Shown here: positions 11,433-24,807 of the stretch, one piece after another
Layout of the letters: the number at the start of each line of letters is the position of its first letter
How positions within the stretch are numbered: position 1 is the first letter of the stretch
The notes under the pieces: generated by a model
Told to the model about the DNA's origin: nothing
What the model saw: only the letters and a program-made list of their open reading frames with translations
Database searches by the model: none
Translations under genes and position numbers: made by a program
Source of the DNA: Pezicula radicicola
Lineage: Eukaryota; Ascomycota; Leotiomycetes; Helotiales; Dermateaceae
Length of the DNA stretch: 64,000 nucleotides
NCBI GenBank assembly: GCA_003008705.1
Contig: PDUO01000021.1
Span: 312,766-376,765, forward strand
Reading direction: 5' to 3'

Positions 11433-14400
11433 AGTTGAGGTTATACTTGTTAGAGAAACACAAAAACTCAGAGCAATGACAATAGAGAAGAAGATGTGGA
11501 TTGACAAGTCAATTGAATAGTGAGATGTAAAAAAAATCAAAACAAAATTCTCATCTCTCTTGAAATGCGAAGCTCAAAAGGTAAAAGAAGAGTATCAGTA
11601 CCAATACTAACTATAACAGGATAGGGAAACTAGTGATGTCAACGACACTAACGCAAAGAAAATCCCCGCGACGGGAAGTTACGATCTAGTTTGGAATTTA
11701 GATTGCAGTTGATGATCATCAATTTTTCAAACCCGAATACGGATCTGCGAAGCTTGAACCCGAAAACTTCAGATGGTTCGTACAAACATACCGGTAAATA
11801 TGTAACATCTCTTCTTCGCACTGTCTTCTTTCGTCGCAGAAATAAAACTCGAAAACAAATAGCTCTCTCGGTTTTTGCGGTGCTCGTCTCAAACAGATCT
11901 GGTCTTGATCATTTGGCGAGAGAACCTATCTGAAAAGGGTGACGAGACCCTTGCAGGTACAGTACGGTACTGTACTACTGAGTACAGTAATGAAACACAA
12001 AAGCCGACATGGGCCTTTCTGTCTTCGATAAAATGCTACCATCTCACTTGTACCTCCGTACCTTGCAGAATCTATTGATCTCTCAACAGACAACAAAAAG
12101 CTGTGGATGGATGGATGGATGGAATTCAGGAACGTAAGTTAGGTAAGAATCCGGTACAGAAGTTCCAGACCCCGCATCAACCCAACAATCCCTGTGCTAC
12201 AATCCACTGACCCACAGCCGCCAACAAACACCAGTCAAGCACTCAAGCACAACACTACTTAGTCTTGGTTTCCAGTCCTCATTCATCCAAGAACAACTCG
12301 AAGCTCAAAGCTGCTCAACAACAAGAAGACCTAGGAATCCTTTGCGAAGATAACGCCTAAGAAAAGAGTGTAAAGCATAGCTAGATAAGTATCCGTAAGA
12401 ACCCTAATTCTCAAATGAGACAACCTCGGAGCCAAAAAAGGTAGTCGACCGAGCAGGAGCAAAAAATAATCGGTTCTTGGTGTCAGTACGAATCGTTCAG
12501 AGCGTGGGCTACAAAGCCAAACCCCGTGTCAATCCGAGTCAGCATCGTATCCCACTATCCAATCGTCGTTGTCCCACTAATTGCTCCCCTCCCCTCCGTC
12601 CCTCTTCTCTGCAGCTCACCCACGACCTTACCGCTGACATGGATGATGCGGGCCGAGGAATGGATGGTTGGACAGATGGGAAGTGGCATGGCCTGCATGG
12701 ATTGTGAGGCTGGGGACTCGTAGTGACCTTTTGTACAGCTCATGGTTATTTGAGGGATGGGCTATGTACAGTCTAGTACTTACGAAGTACATCACGCAGC
12801 GTAATTAAATGAAAGGTACCGTAGGAATAAACTGGTACAAAACGAAAGAGAGTTGTGCTGTTAAATTTGAACTGATTCAATTGAAGGGAAGGATTCGTGA
12901 TCATAAAGGCCGTTCTGCTCTGGCAGCGTGGGGGTGAATGGATGAGAACTTACCCTTTCCTTTTTGAACGCAACGCAGTAAGCGCGGCTTGCCAACGGCT
13001 GATTCATTCTTTCTACATCACGCCTGAGATTTGCATATGGAGGGTCAGATGAGTGACGATGATGAGTGATGAGTGATGAGTGATGAGTGATGACTTGCAG
13101 CATGCGATACCCATTGTAAGTAGGTCCTTGCCATCTCACTCTCGTATCAGTACAAAGTACTTCCCACAGAGGTAAGGACCTACGTTGTCGAGTACGTAGG
13201 AGATTTGTGAGCATGGGAATTTGATGTCGGGGGGCGTTGAGATTCTTACAACACTAATGAAATGAATCCAATTCAATTCTCGCCTTGAATGAAATTATAA
13301 GGGCTTGCTGACGGAACCAGCTCAAAAAAATAATTAATTATCCATCGTCTTCAATCCCAAACGCGAACTCATACCAGTAGAAGAAAAAGGCCCCGGTGCT
13401 TTACTTTATGTCCCACCAATCCCAGTCCTGACTCTTCGGATGTTCGCCATGTCAAAACGTGCAATTCCTCTGTGCGGTGTGTGCTGCGTGTGTGGCATGC
13501 AAAAGCACAGATGAACTCTATTCGATTCGATTTGTTCCTGCACAGGGCAGGTACGACAGGCACCACAACCCTGATAACCCTGACAACCCTGACAACCCAC
13601 AACCGACCGACCCAAAAATACTCCGGATTCAGGAATCAAAGAAGCCGGGTTGTGGCTACCTTGGAGAGGATGCAGGATTCGTACCCGCAGGGTCATTCGT
13701 GGTATTTCAGGAACGACGGGTTTGGGAAGCTCCCGTCTGTCTCGAACTTTCAGGAACGTAACAATGTACAAATTTTGTACTGTATGCATTTATTTATTTC
13801 CTTGATGACGGTCGTAGTGGTTTCGTGTTGTACGTAGGTATATTCCTGTCTTCTGGGCCCTGGACTTGCTGCTGTTAAGTTCTGACATTGTTGATGCTTA
13901 AATGTGTTTAACTCTATTTGAAGGCCTTGAAATCGTATCATCATCTTAAACCTTGGATAGAAAAATCATACGTCAGATATCGCTATTTTCTGGCTTTGCT
14001 TTTTACTGTATCGAGTAGAGCTCGTGCAATGCTTCTGTAGAAATGGGTGGGATGCCCTTGAAGAGAATAGTCGCAAATATACTTTACCGGAACACGACAC
14101 AAACCACCAGAAGCCATCATACATAGGTACATGACGGTACGGTACGGAAAAGAAACATGCGCACCGATGCAAGATCGTGTCGTGATTCTGTACAACAGTT
14201 CGATTACCTGTTCATTCTGGCTTGCCTCCCGTCTGCCCGTCGCCCGCCATTTTGTTGCTTTTTGTTTCTCGAGCGATCGCTGAGCCAGATGATCATAATG
14301 ATGGATTTAAATGAATTCGAATCTGGGCTTGCATCACCATGAGGATGATTGAGACTTTGAATCCGTCGGTTGGAGCGCAAGAATGAAAGGGAACCCCTCT

Positions 14401-17044
14401 TTTATCAAATCAAAGCACTGTACATCGGAAGTAAACTTCCCTCCTTTCCAAATTGAAAAAAAAAACTAGCTCATCAACCTCATATTTGAACGTGATTCTT
14501 CCAAGATACGACACACGCACACCAATCGGGCTCTTGGACCCTTGAAGACCACCTGGAGAACTTCGTAGTATTTACCCGCCTCGCCTTGACTCTTGAATCG
14601 TAGAAAAATCTGATCTACTTACGAATCTTGTGAAGCTCCCAGGCTGGGAAATCTCGTTGCCGGTAAGGTACTCGTAAGCTTTGTAGTGGGTGTTTGGACG
14701 TCTGGTCTGTGAGTTTGTCGTTGCGCTACGCAGCAAGACAAGAGTCGGCGAGCAATCAGCAACCAATAGTCGTTCTTTCTTTCTTGTGATACACTACCAC
14801 TACTACTTCGTACCGATCCAGATCGTACTTCAGCTCAAATCTCGCCCATCAAGCGTCAGAGACTGGCCGGCGCGCCTACGGGAACACACATCAACGAACA
14901 GCACTTGTAGCAGAGATTCTTGCCTTGCTGCTGTCAGTAGTCCGGCTTGCTCGGTTCTACACTAGAAACATCGGGCTTGTGAGTGCTGCTATTGCATTCC
15001 CCCGCGAACATGGGTTACGATGGTTCATCATGCTGCTCGTCTCGCTTTTCTAAAGTCAGAAAAGTAATTCAGGTGGTTGTGATGGACCGTTGGAACTTGG
15101 TTGGTAAAGAGTACGGTAGAGTACAATGTGTTTCGAAACACTGTCGCAGATCTGAAATTACACGAGATGCTTGTGTCTGAAATTATCTTGCGGGCCCTGG
15201 TCTGATTGTTGCGGTGATGCTTCAGGATCAGTGGGAAGCCGGCTCAGATGAACCAGATTTAAGAAATAAGGGTCACTGTTTCCCCCTTCGCCTTCGGGGA
15301 ATGTTTACCTGAACTTCTAAAGAGAAGTATCTGTAAGCGGCTTCGGGGTCTTGGCCTTGGCCCTTCGATTTTTAGTTGTTGTTATGGCAGTGAGAGCCGG
15401 ATCGTCTTCATCTTGGGTTTAGGGCGCTGATGGCGTGTGAACTATGGCGGAAAGGGCCTTACCTTACAGGACTAGACGGGTAGCTAGAGAGCTTAGACAG
15501 CAGCTAGAGCCTAGCTCTGGTGTTCTGAGAATCCAGCTATCTGGTGTACCGAGAAATGGAGATATCTGGCGGGCTGTACGATGGCTGAAGTCTTGTTAAA
15601 CGTGGGGTGAGATGGTGTGGTGAGATGAGGGAGAAGTCGGATGAATACCGTACAGTCAAGAGACCCAAGAAAAAACATGATGAGTAGGTACGGTGAGGCC
15701 ATTGAATAATAATAAAGTGATGGTGGGGTCGGGCGATGCAACGATGCAACGATGCAACCGACGATGCCACCATGAGGCAATAATCATCGACTTTCTTTTC
15801 CCTTCGGCCTTGATAAAGAATGACCTGCCTGATGCTGATTAATTTGCAATCATCTGGTTAATTGCCCGGCCACCGTCAGCCGTTGGTCACAAACACAACG
15901 GCAAGCATACAGAAATGGGGCATCCGGAACTAGTATATATCATTTGACTCCTTTACTGGGAGCGCTCTTCAAACCACTCTGAGCCCTCGGAGCGAAGCAC
16001 AAAAGGGCGGAAGGATCTGAGGCGTGAAGCGGAGGCTAGAAGAGGTAAATAAGAAAATCAAATAGTTGAGATGAAAGTACTTTCGTGTACCTGGAGATCA
16101 GTGGGTGCTGACTGTGTGTGTGGAGTGTGAGACTGAGCGCTTGGGAGTGTTATGCAACAATATTAAGCATGTCTAGGAAGATTGATGGAGCAGAACATAA
16201 AGTAATAGCAATAGTAATAATAAAAAATAATAATACGAAGAGAGCAGGAGAACAACTGCTGCTGAGAACAACAGAAAGGGCAAGGAAAGGAAAGGAAGCT
16301 CGTTGTCACTGTGTGCTCCACGTACTCGCTGTCGTACTACACCACACCTTCTTTGTTCGTTCATCGTGCAGTGCAGCTGCATCGTACTGTCTGTCTGTAC
16401 TGTAGCACCACACCCCAAATAATGTACTGTCTGTCTGTCTGTCGGCGTCCTCGTTCCCTTGTTCCCTTGTGCCCTTTCCCTTGCCTCAGGGCCTCCAGTC
16501 CCTGTCGATTATCCTCCATCGCCCATCTTCGGCCTGATCCTGGCACCTCCGTAGCTGGAATTCACTTGGCCTAGTTCAGCCTGATGAGAGCCTTCGTTTC
16601 GCCCTGTAATTGGCTCAGTACTCTCTTTGGAGGCACCGCCTAGTCCGCCTAGTCCGCCTTTCACCAAGTCAGTGCGCTGAGGAAGCACGCCGCTTGGCTT
16701 GCAACGCCTCGTCTCTGCTCTCTGCTCTCGACAAGTCCGGAGAGACTCTCACAAACATCTCCTCCTCTCCTCTCCTCTTCTCCCTGTGCAACATCGAGAG
16801 ACAGGTAGAGTAGAGCAGAGTCAGGAGCATTCTTAATCACTCTCCCCTCTTTCAGACACTCTGCCATTCACACTCTTTGAATCACACAAGCAACCTATAA
16901 TTGTACGGCCAACGAATATGGGACCCTAGCATTGAACGTCATCTACCCGCAGTCTGGGACCGGAACTTCCTAGAAGTAACCCTTACGAAGTCTACGAAAT
17001 AACCAACCCTTTGACAGACGCACACTCGAACATCCTCTTCCAAA
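11433..17044. other. 5.6-kb stretch without a supported gene
   Basis: Composition is balanced, unlike the RIP blocks, yet no frame exceeds about 130 aa or resembles a known family. It contains simple repeats: GGAT at about 12107-12122, a 7-bp unit at 13060-13093, GATGCAAC units at about 15735-15757 and TGTC units near 16388-16443. The last kilobase is presumably the ELL gene promoter and leader. Long regulatory DNA or noncoding transcripts are possible but not shown by the sequence. Confidence 0.4.
13060..13093. repeat. 7-bp tandem repeat (GATGAGT)n
   Basis: Close to five head-to-tail copies of GATGAGT lie in a gene-free stretch. Simple minisatellite; no function evident. Confidence 0.85.
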
Positions 17045-19437
17045 ATGCCTTCCCTTGTTATTCCAGAGGCCGGCTTGTCGCTGGAGAGCTCGAGGGAGTT
17101 CTCCAAGCCAGGCATGGCCGTACCACCAGTCTTCGGTCTGACTCTGTCTGACGGAGTAATTGAAGAGATGATCAAATGTTTTCAAGAGAATAAACCGATT
17201 CAACTATCTCTGGGAGATGCTCCGGTAAGCCTCTAGAGTATTTCGTGGTTTATTGTTCTGTGGAGTTTTCGTGGTTCCCATTGTCGATATTCACTACTTG
17301 AACGGGAATGTCCTCACAATAGGATGATTCGACAACAATAGAAAGAATTATTTTGAGCTAACCATACTTACGCACAGAAAATATCATACGGCTCCAAAAC
17401 CCAAAACCTCTCCCCATCTCCAGATCCCTTTACGCACGAATTGTACCATACCTCGAATTCATTACCAGATGTCCCAGAAACCATGAAGATCACCCGAGTA
17501 GAACAGAAGTACCACCCGCGGTTCCACGCAATGTTCGCACCAAAGCACCTCAAGCCAAAGGGCCGTCCTGTTGCTTCGACCCAGCAATCTGCCTCTGCCA
17601 CGAAAGCTACAACCTCGAAGTCCGCCGACGATGCAGCTTTGGCTGACCTCCAACGAGCAATGGCAACGGAGACTGCAAAGAAGGCGGGAAATACGTATGT
17701 GGTAACGCGGGAAGTTCTACAGAGCTTCACTAATATTTGGACAGGACAAAGTACATCAAGGACGGATCATTGCCTCTACCAGGGAAGCGCGGAGCTTCTG
17801 CCACCAATAAGTCTAAGTTCTTATCGCAGAGTCGCTTGGGCAGTGACACCACTCGTTCGATGCCAACAAGTCCTGCGTTGAGCAGTGTCGGTTCTCCGTC
17901 TCTAGGAGCAACATCCGTACCACTGTCCCAGCAGAAAGCTGATCAGGCCAAGGCCACCCGCCGCCCAATAATCCACTTACTCGCCGCAAGTCCGTTGACC
18001 GAAGTAGCTCTTCGAGAAAAGGTAGAAGGAACCAAGAATGATATCAAGCTAGCGTTAGAAAAGGTTGCCGACCTCAATTCATCTACAGGAATGTGGGAGC
18101 TAGGAAAGAAGTTTTATAAGGACTTGGATGTCTGGGCCTTCCAATACCCTACGAATGAGCAACGCCAGCAAGCCATTGATAACGCAGTTAAACAGTATGA
18201 CAAGATGAGGATCGGGGTTACAGAGCCTGAGTGGGACAGGCTTCTGCCAAAGGAGGAGAGAGGAACCGGCAAGTGTCTAAGCAAGCTGCAAGCTGCAATT
18301 GCGACCGGCACTGCCAGACCGCCAAAGATTAACGTCTCGAAGGCCGAGGATTCCGGCCGAGATACTCCCATGAGCAATGACAAGGAATCGTTGGATGACA
18401 AGCCAATATCACGTGTAAAGGGCGAGAGCATGGCCAGATCTGTCTCCAACCCACCAGCGACTAAGACGAAGAAGACGAGTGAGCGAGAAGCTCAAACTAA
18501 ACGCCTGTTTTCCAACTCGAAGTCAAAGGCTGCTACTCCGAAAGCTGCTGCGACAGCAAAGACAGCCTCCGCCAAGAAAGCAAAGGCCCCACCAAAAGAA
18601 GAGAAAGGCTCGGCTTTGTCTTCGCAGTTTGTCGAGGACTCCGACGAGGAATCGGAGGAAAAGCCGGTTGTAACTAAACCAGCTCCAAAAGCTATCAAGC
18701 GTCAGCGAGAAGACGAGGTCGACACCAGCGATTCGAGCAATGTTCCTTTGAGCAAAAAGGTCAGGAAGGAACCAATTATCACTCATCGCACTTCAGATGT
18801 CAGCCACTCATCACGCAGCACCAATTATTCCACATCAAGCAAGAACAAAGGCACCTCACCTCAGAAGTCCTCCCCTCTTGCTTCTTCCCCACCCACCAAC
18901 GCCTCAGAATTCGAGGGCGAATCCGCCTCAAATGGTCGCATCTCTTCTTCCGCCTCACCCTACGATGCTCCTACACGCACAATCAAGCGCAAGCGTGAAG
19001 ACGTCGATGAGCAGCCTGTTAAGCGCCATGCCTCGTCCAGTATTTCCTCGTCCGCCTCTTCTGCGCGTCCCATGCAACGTCAAAAGTCCAGCAGTGTGTC
19101 ATCGAGCGATAGTTCGACTACCAGTCACAGCGGTAGACTAGGCCTTCCAAACGATATTCCAAATCTCCAAGACCTTCAAGACCTTGCCCGCCGGTACAAG
19201 TTATACTATCCCAAGTATGTTGCGCTCCGTAGTGAGTTAGCAGCTCTCCACTTCCACGACCCCGAGAAGGAAGATGACTGCCGCAACATGTTTGAACGCC
19301 TGAGCAAGATGAAGAATGACATTTTCGAGATGTTGCGATCACAGGGTTTGTCCACCTCGAAGACACACTCTGTGGACTGGAGACCCATGACCAATGGAGG
19401 TAAAATCGATTACCGCACATCCTCGATCAACTTTTGA
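17045..19437 (+). CDS. RNA polymerase II elongation factor ELL-like
   Basis: Nuclear transcription elongation factor of the ELL/EAF type, expected to stimulate RNA polymerase II elongation. Exons 17045-17224, 17378-17694 and 17745-19437 (introns GTAAGC..CAG and GTATGT..CAG) give 729 aa. The N-terminus has VFGLTLSDGVIEEMIKCFQ. The ELL core follows at about 239-330: RRPIIHLLAASPLTEVALRE, DLNSSTGMWELGKKFYKDLD and AFQYPTNEQRQQAI. Next comes a long basic, Ser-rich linker with KKAKAPPKE-type stretches and acidic EDSDEESEEK. A C-terminal helix-rich part (about 640-705, YKLYYPKYVALRSELAALHF) recalls the occludin/ELL homology domain. The start ATG follows a leader with a short CA-rich stretch. The family call rests on the core domain. 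Confidence 0.85.
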
Positions 19438-20946
19438 TTTACGAAGCGCTTTGTCGCAATTTCGGCTGCTTAATTCAGCAACTTTATTTTACACATAGTA
19501 ACGGAGTCAGGATGATATCACCTGTTTTTAAGGGCCCGATGGAGGGAATTTGCATTGGGTGGGACAACTTTGATTTGCATTTTTTGCGTTTGATTTTCAA
19601 TACCTCCCTATAAGTTGATGGTTATGGATAAGGTGCATTATGGACATACGGATTTTTTTTTTGACGTGGTTTCAATGGCGCATTTGTGAAACAGGACGGG
19701 CTGGGATACTAAACTGGCACGGAAAAAATACGGAGTCCTTTTCAGTTGTTACTCTATGGAATCTGCCTAAGGGCCAATTGATATTTACATATGAAGAACA
19801 GGATAGGATAGATAAATGAGAATTGAAAGAATATTCCTAAATGCTCTGGTTCTTGTGCTTGTGATGTGAAGAAGTGAGTGCTTGCCTAACCCTGGCTCTG
19901 GTCAATGTCGAGGACTGTAAGAGACAGATTAGCTAGTAGTGCATTGATTACACTACCTGCACATTAAACTTTCAGTGCCTACCTAGACTAGGTGCTAATG
20001 ATAATTGAGGACACCAATGAATATAAGGAGGATAACAGCTAAGGCCACGATAAATTACTAAAATTAATATAATTAACCTTTTAACTCTCTACTGGCAACA
20101 TGTTATAAACTCTTGCTTAGGTACCTTAGCTAACTCCTTGTTTAGTAAAGTTAGAGAGTTATAGTTGTGTGTGTATTTGTTTATATTATAAGTTTTTTTA
20201 TATCTCTAGTTCTTAAGGTTATATTATTTCTATAAAGCGGAGATTTTTTCTTATAACAGTAGACTAATTGGAGAATATAGTTTTAGGTACCTTTAGCTGT
20301 AATAGGGGTCTCACAGTAGTAACCTTTCTATTAGCTAGTATTTTTTTTATTTTTTTTGCTGTGTACCCTATTACTCTTCTTGGATACTCTAGAACGTCTT
20401 TAACGATTTTCGATTTTATAATATTTCTTAACTATATTAATAGTGTATATATACTTACTCCTCCTCTTTGACCTATCAATTACTGTCCTTGTCCTCGTCC
20501 TCGCCGTAAAACTTACATTATAATTACACTATTTAGCTATCATTTATCCTAAAAGACTTCTCGTCCTAACTAGGAGGGCATAGTACAAGGATATTAAAGC
20601 GGCCCAAAAAGCTTTCAATAAAATATGATTACAAGTAGGTAATATAAATTTGTACAAGCCTAAGCTAGGGACCGGGGGTGGGGGAGGGAGTATAAGGGGA
20701 GCTATAGAAGAGAAATTAGAGGAAGGAAATTCTACTTGTAACGTTGTTAAGTATAGTATATGCTGTTGTTTATGGCATCAAGGAAGGTCAAGAGAATACA
20801 ATGTGACCATTCTACTTAACCTTCTCGAGAACTGCAATTAAAGAAGTGTAATCAAAGAATTCAACTTAAACCAGTAACAGCTATCAACTCTACAACCACA
20901 ACCTCAACTCCCTCAAACCCCCCCCTTTCCCAAATCCCTCCAAACC
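19438..20946. other. Intergenic with AT-rich relic
   Basis: The first 500 bases are the 3' flank of the ELL gene. About 20010-20620 is AT-rich and TpA-rich, a likely RIP-decayed repeat; its only longer frame (67 aa) is low complexity. No gene supported. Confidence 0.5.
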
Positions 20947-22157
20947 TCAAAGCTTAGCATCCCCCTTAATAACATCCCTCAAGAGAATCAAAGCCTCAAC
21001 AGCAAAAGCAATCATGTTCCCTTCCCTATCACCACCCAAACCAGTAGATAACTCTTTCTTATAAACACTTCCACTTTCTGTTGCGACGGCTAGGGCTATG
21101 TACCCTCTATTTGGCCCCAAAATCTCAAATCAGCTAAGGGCTCATAAACTGACTTAATTTGAAATCTAAAGTCCATATCGAAGCAGCTTTTCCTGGGATT
21201 GGGAATGGACGGAGCAGCTTAAGGGGAAAGAAACGAGGGAAAGATGGAAGCGAGGGAAAATGAAAATTAAAGAAGGAAAAGGCTCAACATACGGAGTTCT
21301 ATTTGGCGTACTCCCACCCGTAGGCCCAGCAGTTCCGGATTCAGAAACCGTATACGTACTCCCCAATTTAGCACGTACATTACTAGCAAGTCCAGCAACA
21401 ATATCAGTAGTAGGACCACGGTATTCTTTGATTGACTCTTCTGTCCAGCCAGCTTTTCAATCACCGACAATTAGCATAATCGACAAGCAAGAATAACCAA
21501 AAGAAAAAGGAAAATAAGAAGGGAGAAGGGTGGGAGGAGGGGATAATTGAATTCAAAATTCAAGTAATACCACCAAGCAAGAAATCAAAACAAAGGAGAA
21601 GGACTGAGGTGAAAAAAAAACCATACCAAAAGCAATCCTCGATTCAAGCGTATAAAGCTACGAGAAACATCAGCATAATTTCTTCCCTTTCTTCTTCTTT
21701 ACTCCTTCAAGAGAGAAACATACCGTCAAACCACCCCGATAAAATCCACTAGCACCAGGTAAACTCAACAAAGAAGCCGAGATCAATCCACCCGCAGCCT
21801 GTATTCACACATATCTCATCAGCAAAATCCTCATAAATCTATTAAAACCCAAAACAAAGCAAAGCAAAACCAATCTGATAAAATATCTACCCCCATTTCT
21901 TTCTCCATCTCCTTGTCTCTCCCCCCTCTTTCTTCTAGCTTCAAAGAATTCTGAAAAGAGCAGACAAGCTTCATTCAAAGCTACCCATATCTCATGAGAC
22001 CGTTGATTTGAAAGATACCAATCACACTTCCAAACAAAAAGAACAAACATACTGTCTCAGCAACACTAACAGTCTCCTTTCTCTCCTTCAGCAAACTCCC
22101 AACTTCCGCTGCAATATCCCGGACGGCTTTAGGTGGGAATTCCTTTGCTTCCGTCAT
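20947..22157 (-). CDS. CinA C-terminal family protein (NMN amidase-like)
   Basis: Stand-alone CinA-C domain protein. In bacteria this domain is nicotinamide-nucleotide (NMN) amidase; the fungal role is not settled. Five exons on the minus strand: 22157-22053, 21798-21724, 21657-21627, 21452-21293 and 21106-20947, giving 176 aa. All introns have GT..AG ends and consistent phases, and one exon is only 31 nt. The spliced protein runs PPKAVRDIAAEVGSLLKERK, SVAETAAGGLISASLLSLPG, FYRGGLTLYTLESRIAFAGW, ESGTAGPTGGSTPNRTPGYI, then GLGGDREGNMIAFAVEALIL, covering the whole domain. An in-frame upstream ATG at 22304 would add a 49-residue basic, Ser-rich leader that could target mitochondria. I chose the ATG where family similarity begins. 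Confidence 0.9.
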
Positions 22158-22765
22158 TTTGTTACTGTAGCCGTGGCTATGGGTACGAGCTGGAGTAAGA
22201 AATTTTAGAAGGGTAATTGCAGAGTTCTTTGTAGGGCTTGGAAGAGAGGATAGGAAGAGACTTCTTTCTTGTAGTGCAAGATGGCGGGTGGAATATATGG
22301 GCATTGAGGTGGGGTTACTTTGTGTGTTTGTAATCTTGAGCTCTTGGTGCTGCAAGGGGCGGGCGCTAGCGGTTGACAGGTTTAGAGGCTCACTTTTTGC
22401 AATTATTGCTGCATGAAGACATTCATGTGGTTGGTTGCAAAGCAATTAGGTTAGTAGATAAGCATGATAGGTCACCAGGCGGGCAGTGGAATTCCGCTCG
22501 CTAATCAAACAAGTGGCAAGGAGTTGACAAAAACCTTTTCATTGATACTGGAAAGTAAAGGCTGACCACAAGATATGAGAGCCAAACTGCATAGTCCCTT
22601 GTTCCCACGATTCCATTGCTTGCCCCATTACCAAAATATGTAGTAGCAATCAGGCCATGTCCTATAGCTCAGTGACAAGGAATGAAGTGACTTATATACA
22701 CCCCCTTAAACCCTTGCTGCCCACTACCAACCGTAGAAGACTGCATATGGAATGGCATAGAGTTT
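22158..22765. other. Divergent intergenic region
   Basis: About 600 bases between the minus-strand CinA-like gene and the plus-strand gene at 22766. It probably holds both promoters, and possibly the alternative CinA-like start at 22304. No separate feature recognised. Confidence 0.4.
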
Positions 22766-23626
22766 ATGCCCTTTAATTGTAAGGCTATTCTGCAAGAGAT
22801 GGCTCCAAGGGGTTGGACTTTTGGGCCCGGACGACGAAGAGATCCCCACGAAGAGTACCCCTTCCATGCGCACATGCCCTACAGGTTCTTTGATCCGCGT
22901 GCTTATGGGCGAGATCCGTACGATGGTGATATTGGATGGATCCCTGGACCCGACTCACCGAGAATGGATGACTCGCCACGACAGCCACAGGGTCGCCAGT
23001 TTGGACGGCAGGCAGCACCAATACTCACTTCAAAATTATCCATGGATACAGCAGAGCTGTTGCCCTTCCCACGGGCGATGAGGAAGCTCAATCGCCAGCT
23101 CGGAAAAACCAAGTCTGCATACGAGGAGTTCCAATCAATTTTTGACTCGGATGTCGAGAACCTCAAAGCATATGCCGACGAGAAAGTGATCGACAAATTG
23201 TGGGCATTGAAACTGAAAGGGAAGAAAGACTGTGGTGACCCTCCTGGAGAGGACGGTCAAGAGCCCAACGTTCCGGACCACCCATACGAGAAACTGCTGG
23301 CCGAAGCAACCTACCTCAATGAGTGTCTGCAAGCAGTACGCAACTCGGGAGTTAAGGGAGATCTGGAGCGCGGTTCCAAACGCCGCATTGATGCCATCAA
23401 GCGAATGATGGAGAAAATTGACACGCACAGTCACCAGATCCGAGATCTATTGAATTCAGTCCCCAACGGCGTTGGTTACTGCAAGGATCTCATAACAGAG
23501 TTGGAGAGGTTGAGTGGCTTGATTAATCCAAGCGACGAGGCAAATAAGGACCTGTACAAGGAGCTTGAAAGGAACAGAGAACCTGACGAGAGTGGGGAGG
23601 AGCAAGATCAGGGCCAGCAAGAATGA
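22766..23626 (+). CDS. Uncharacterised charged, coiled-coil-like protein
   Basis: Single open frame of 286 aa, not recognised. Residues 12-80 are rich in Arg, Pro, Tyr and Asp (GRRRDPHEEYPFHAH, DPRAYGRDPYDGD). Residues about 95-260 are mostly helix-forming and charged (KLNRQLGKTKSAYEEFQSIF, RRIDAIKRMMEKIDTHSHQI, CKDLITELERLSGL). The tail is acidic (EPDESGEEQDQGQQE). No signal peptide or membrane segment is visible. A second ATG at 22799 is a possible start. It lies divergently from the CinA-like gene, and nothing nearby suggests a pathway. Long uninterrupted frame and amino-acid balance support coding. Confidence 0.65.
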   Translation: MPFNCKAILQEMAPRGWTFGPGRRRDPHEEYPFHAHMPYRFFDPRAYGRDPYDGDIGWIPGPDSPRMDDSPRQPQGRQFGRQAAPILTSKLSMDTAELLPFPRAMRKLNRQLGKTKSAYEEFQSIFDSDVENLKAYADEKVIDKLWALKLKGKKDCGDPPGEDGQEPNVPDHPYEKLLAEATYLNECLQAVRNSGVKGDLERGSKRRIDAIKRMMEKIDTHSHQIRDLLNSVPNGVGYCKDLITELERLSGLINPSDEANKDLYKELERNREPDESGEEQDQGQQE

Positions 23627-24807
23627 TGGGAGATCCGTGAGTATTACCTTAAATCAGTTTCAAGACAACTCTAACCACCGAGCAGAGTTACCGGCCAATC
23701 TGGTATGGAATTCGAGGTGGTACATTAGAGCAACGCAATTTGTTTCGTTGGGTGGATATTCATTTGTTGGTGCTGGACTTTGCGGCGGGGGATGTGTTGT
23801 ATCGATTCTGATTGAGCTTTGGATCTGGTGGCATTCTGTGGTATTTGATGATCGGGTTTTGTGGGATGACGGGTTCGATGACTGCGCGAATGCAAAAACT
23901 TGGTGTTGAACTTAGTGTGAGGCCATCGTTGGTGACTCGTTCCTGCCCTGGTGCCAAAGCAACGTGCGCAAAATTAGCAGTATCCTTGCCCAAAGGTGAG
24001 ACCCAAAATTGTACCACGTACCTGGGGAAAAAATTGGGGGAAGCGTCGTCCTCAACAGAGTAATCGGAATCGAATTGTACATGTCTCCCTAACACTGCTT
24101 GCGCAGTAGGAAAGAAGACTAGCACGCCACGTATTGCACTTAAGTGTCGCCCGTAGGCACACAATCTTCGCAACGGCCCTCCCAGAGGAACAGCACACAC
24201 CCACTTTTCCCAACTCGCGAAAGAAGGTATATAGTGAGAGGCACTGCCCTGCTTTTCTTATGCCAATTGCAGACGCGACCTCGCGCCAAACCGTCACCGG
24301 TAGACCTATCACCTCGTCCGAAGAAGAGGGAAGAAGGTAGGTTTGAAGAGTACTCCGAATTTCTCATATGCATGGGTCGATCATCTCGGAAGAGAAAGAT
24401 CTGATAAATCCATTGAAAACAATGTATCTATCTATTTGTGGCATAGAAACGTGGCGTTGAAGAGGACGACGCTTGGAGAGGAAAGGAAAGAAAAGGAAGA
24501 AGAGCTCGAAAAATTCTCAGAGCTGAGTTGAAGAAGAAGCTCTGACTCCGCGCTAGACCCCTCGCGCTAAGCGCTTCTGGCTAGTGATCTTCAGGGCACC
24601 CCGCGTCGGTAAAGAAATAACATTGTTCCAGGCACCGCGTCATAAAAGTGCACAGCCTCGCTGGGCATTGCAAGATTGATATCAGATGAAGAGCTCTTAA
24701 TGCTTCCTGCGCCATTTGTTTGTTGTTCGTTCGCATCACACTGAAATCCACATACCACATCATCCAACAAACTACGGCGCAACGAGAAACAAAAATCATT
24801 TGGCATC
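23627..24807. other. Intergenic, no gene seen
   Basis: About 1.2 kb of balanced composition with only short overlapping frames (up to 146 aa, minus strand) that match nothing I know. Its end is the promoter of the zinc-ribbon gene. Confidence 0.4.

Noticed and set aside
10867..11520. 217-aa plus-strand open frame
   Set aside because: It runs antisense to the DUF2237 exons, whose family motifs are on the minus strand; the plus reading matches nothing.
13369..13837. Overlapping frames of 77-127 aa on both strands
   Set aside because: Created by a low-complexity CCCTGACAA-type tract; the frames contradict each other and match nothing.
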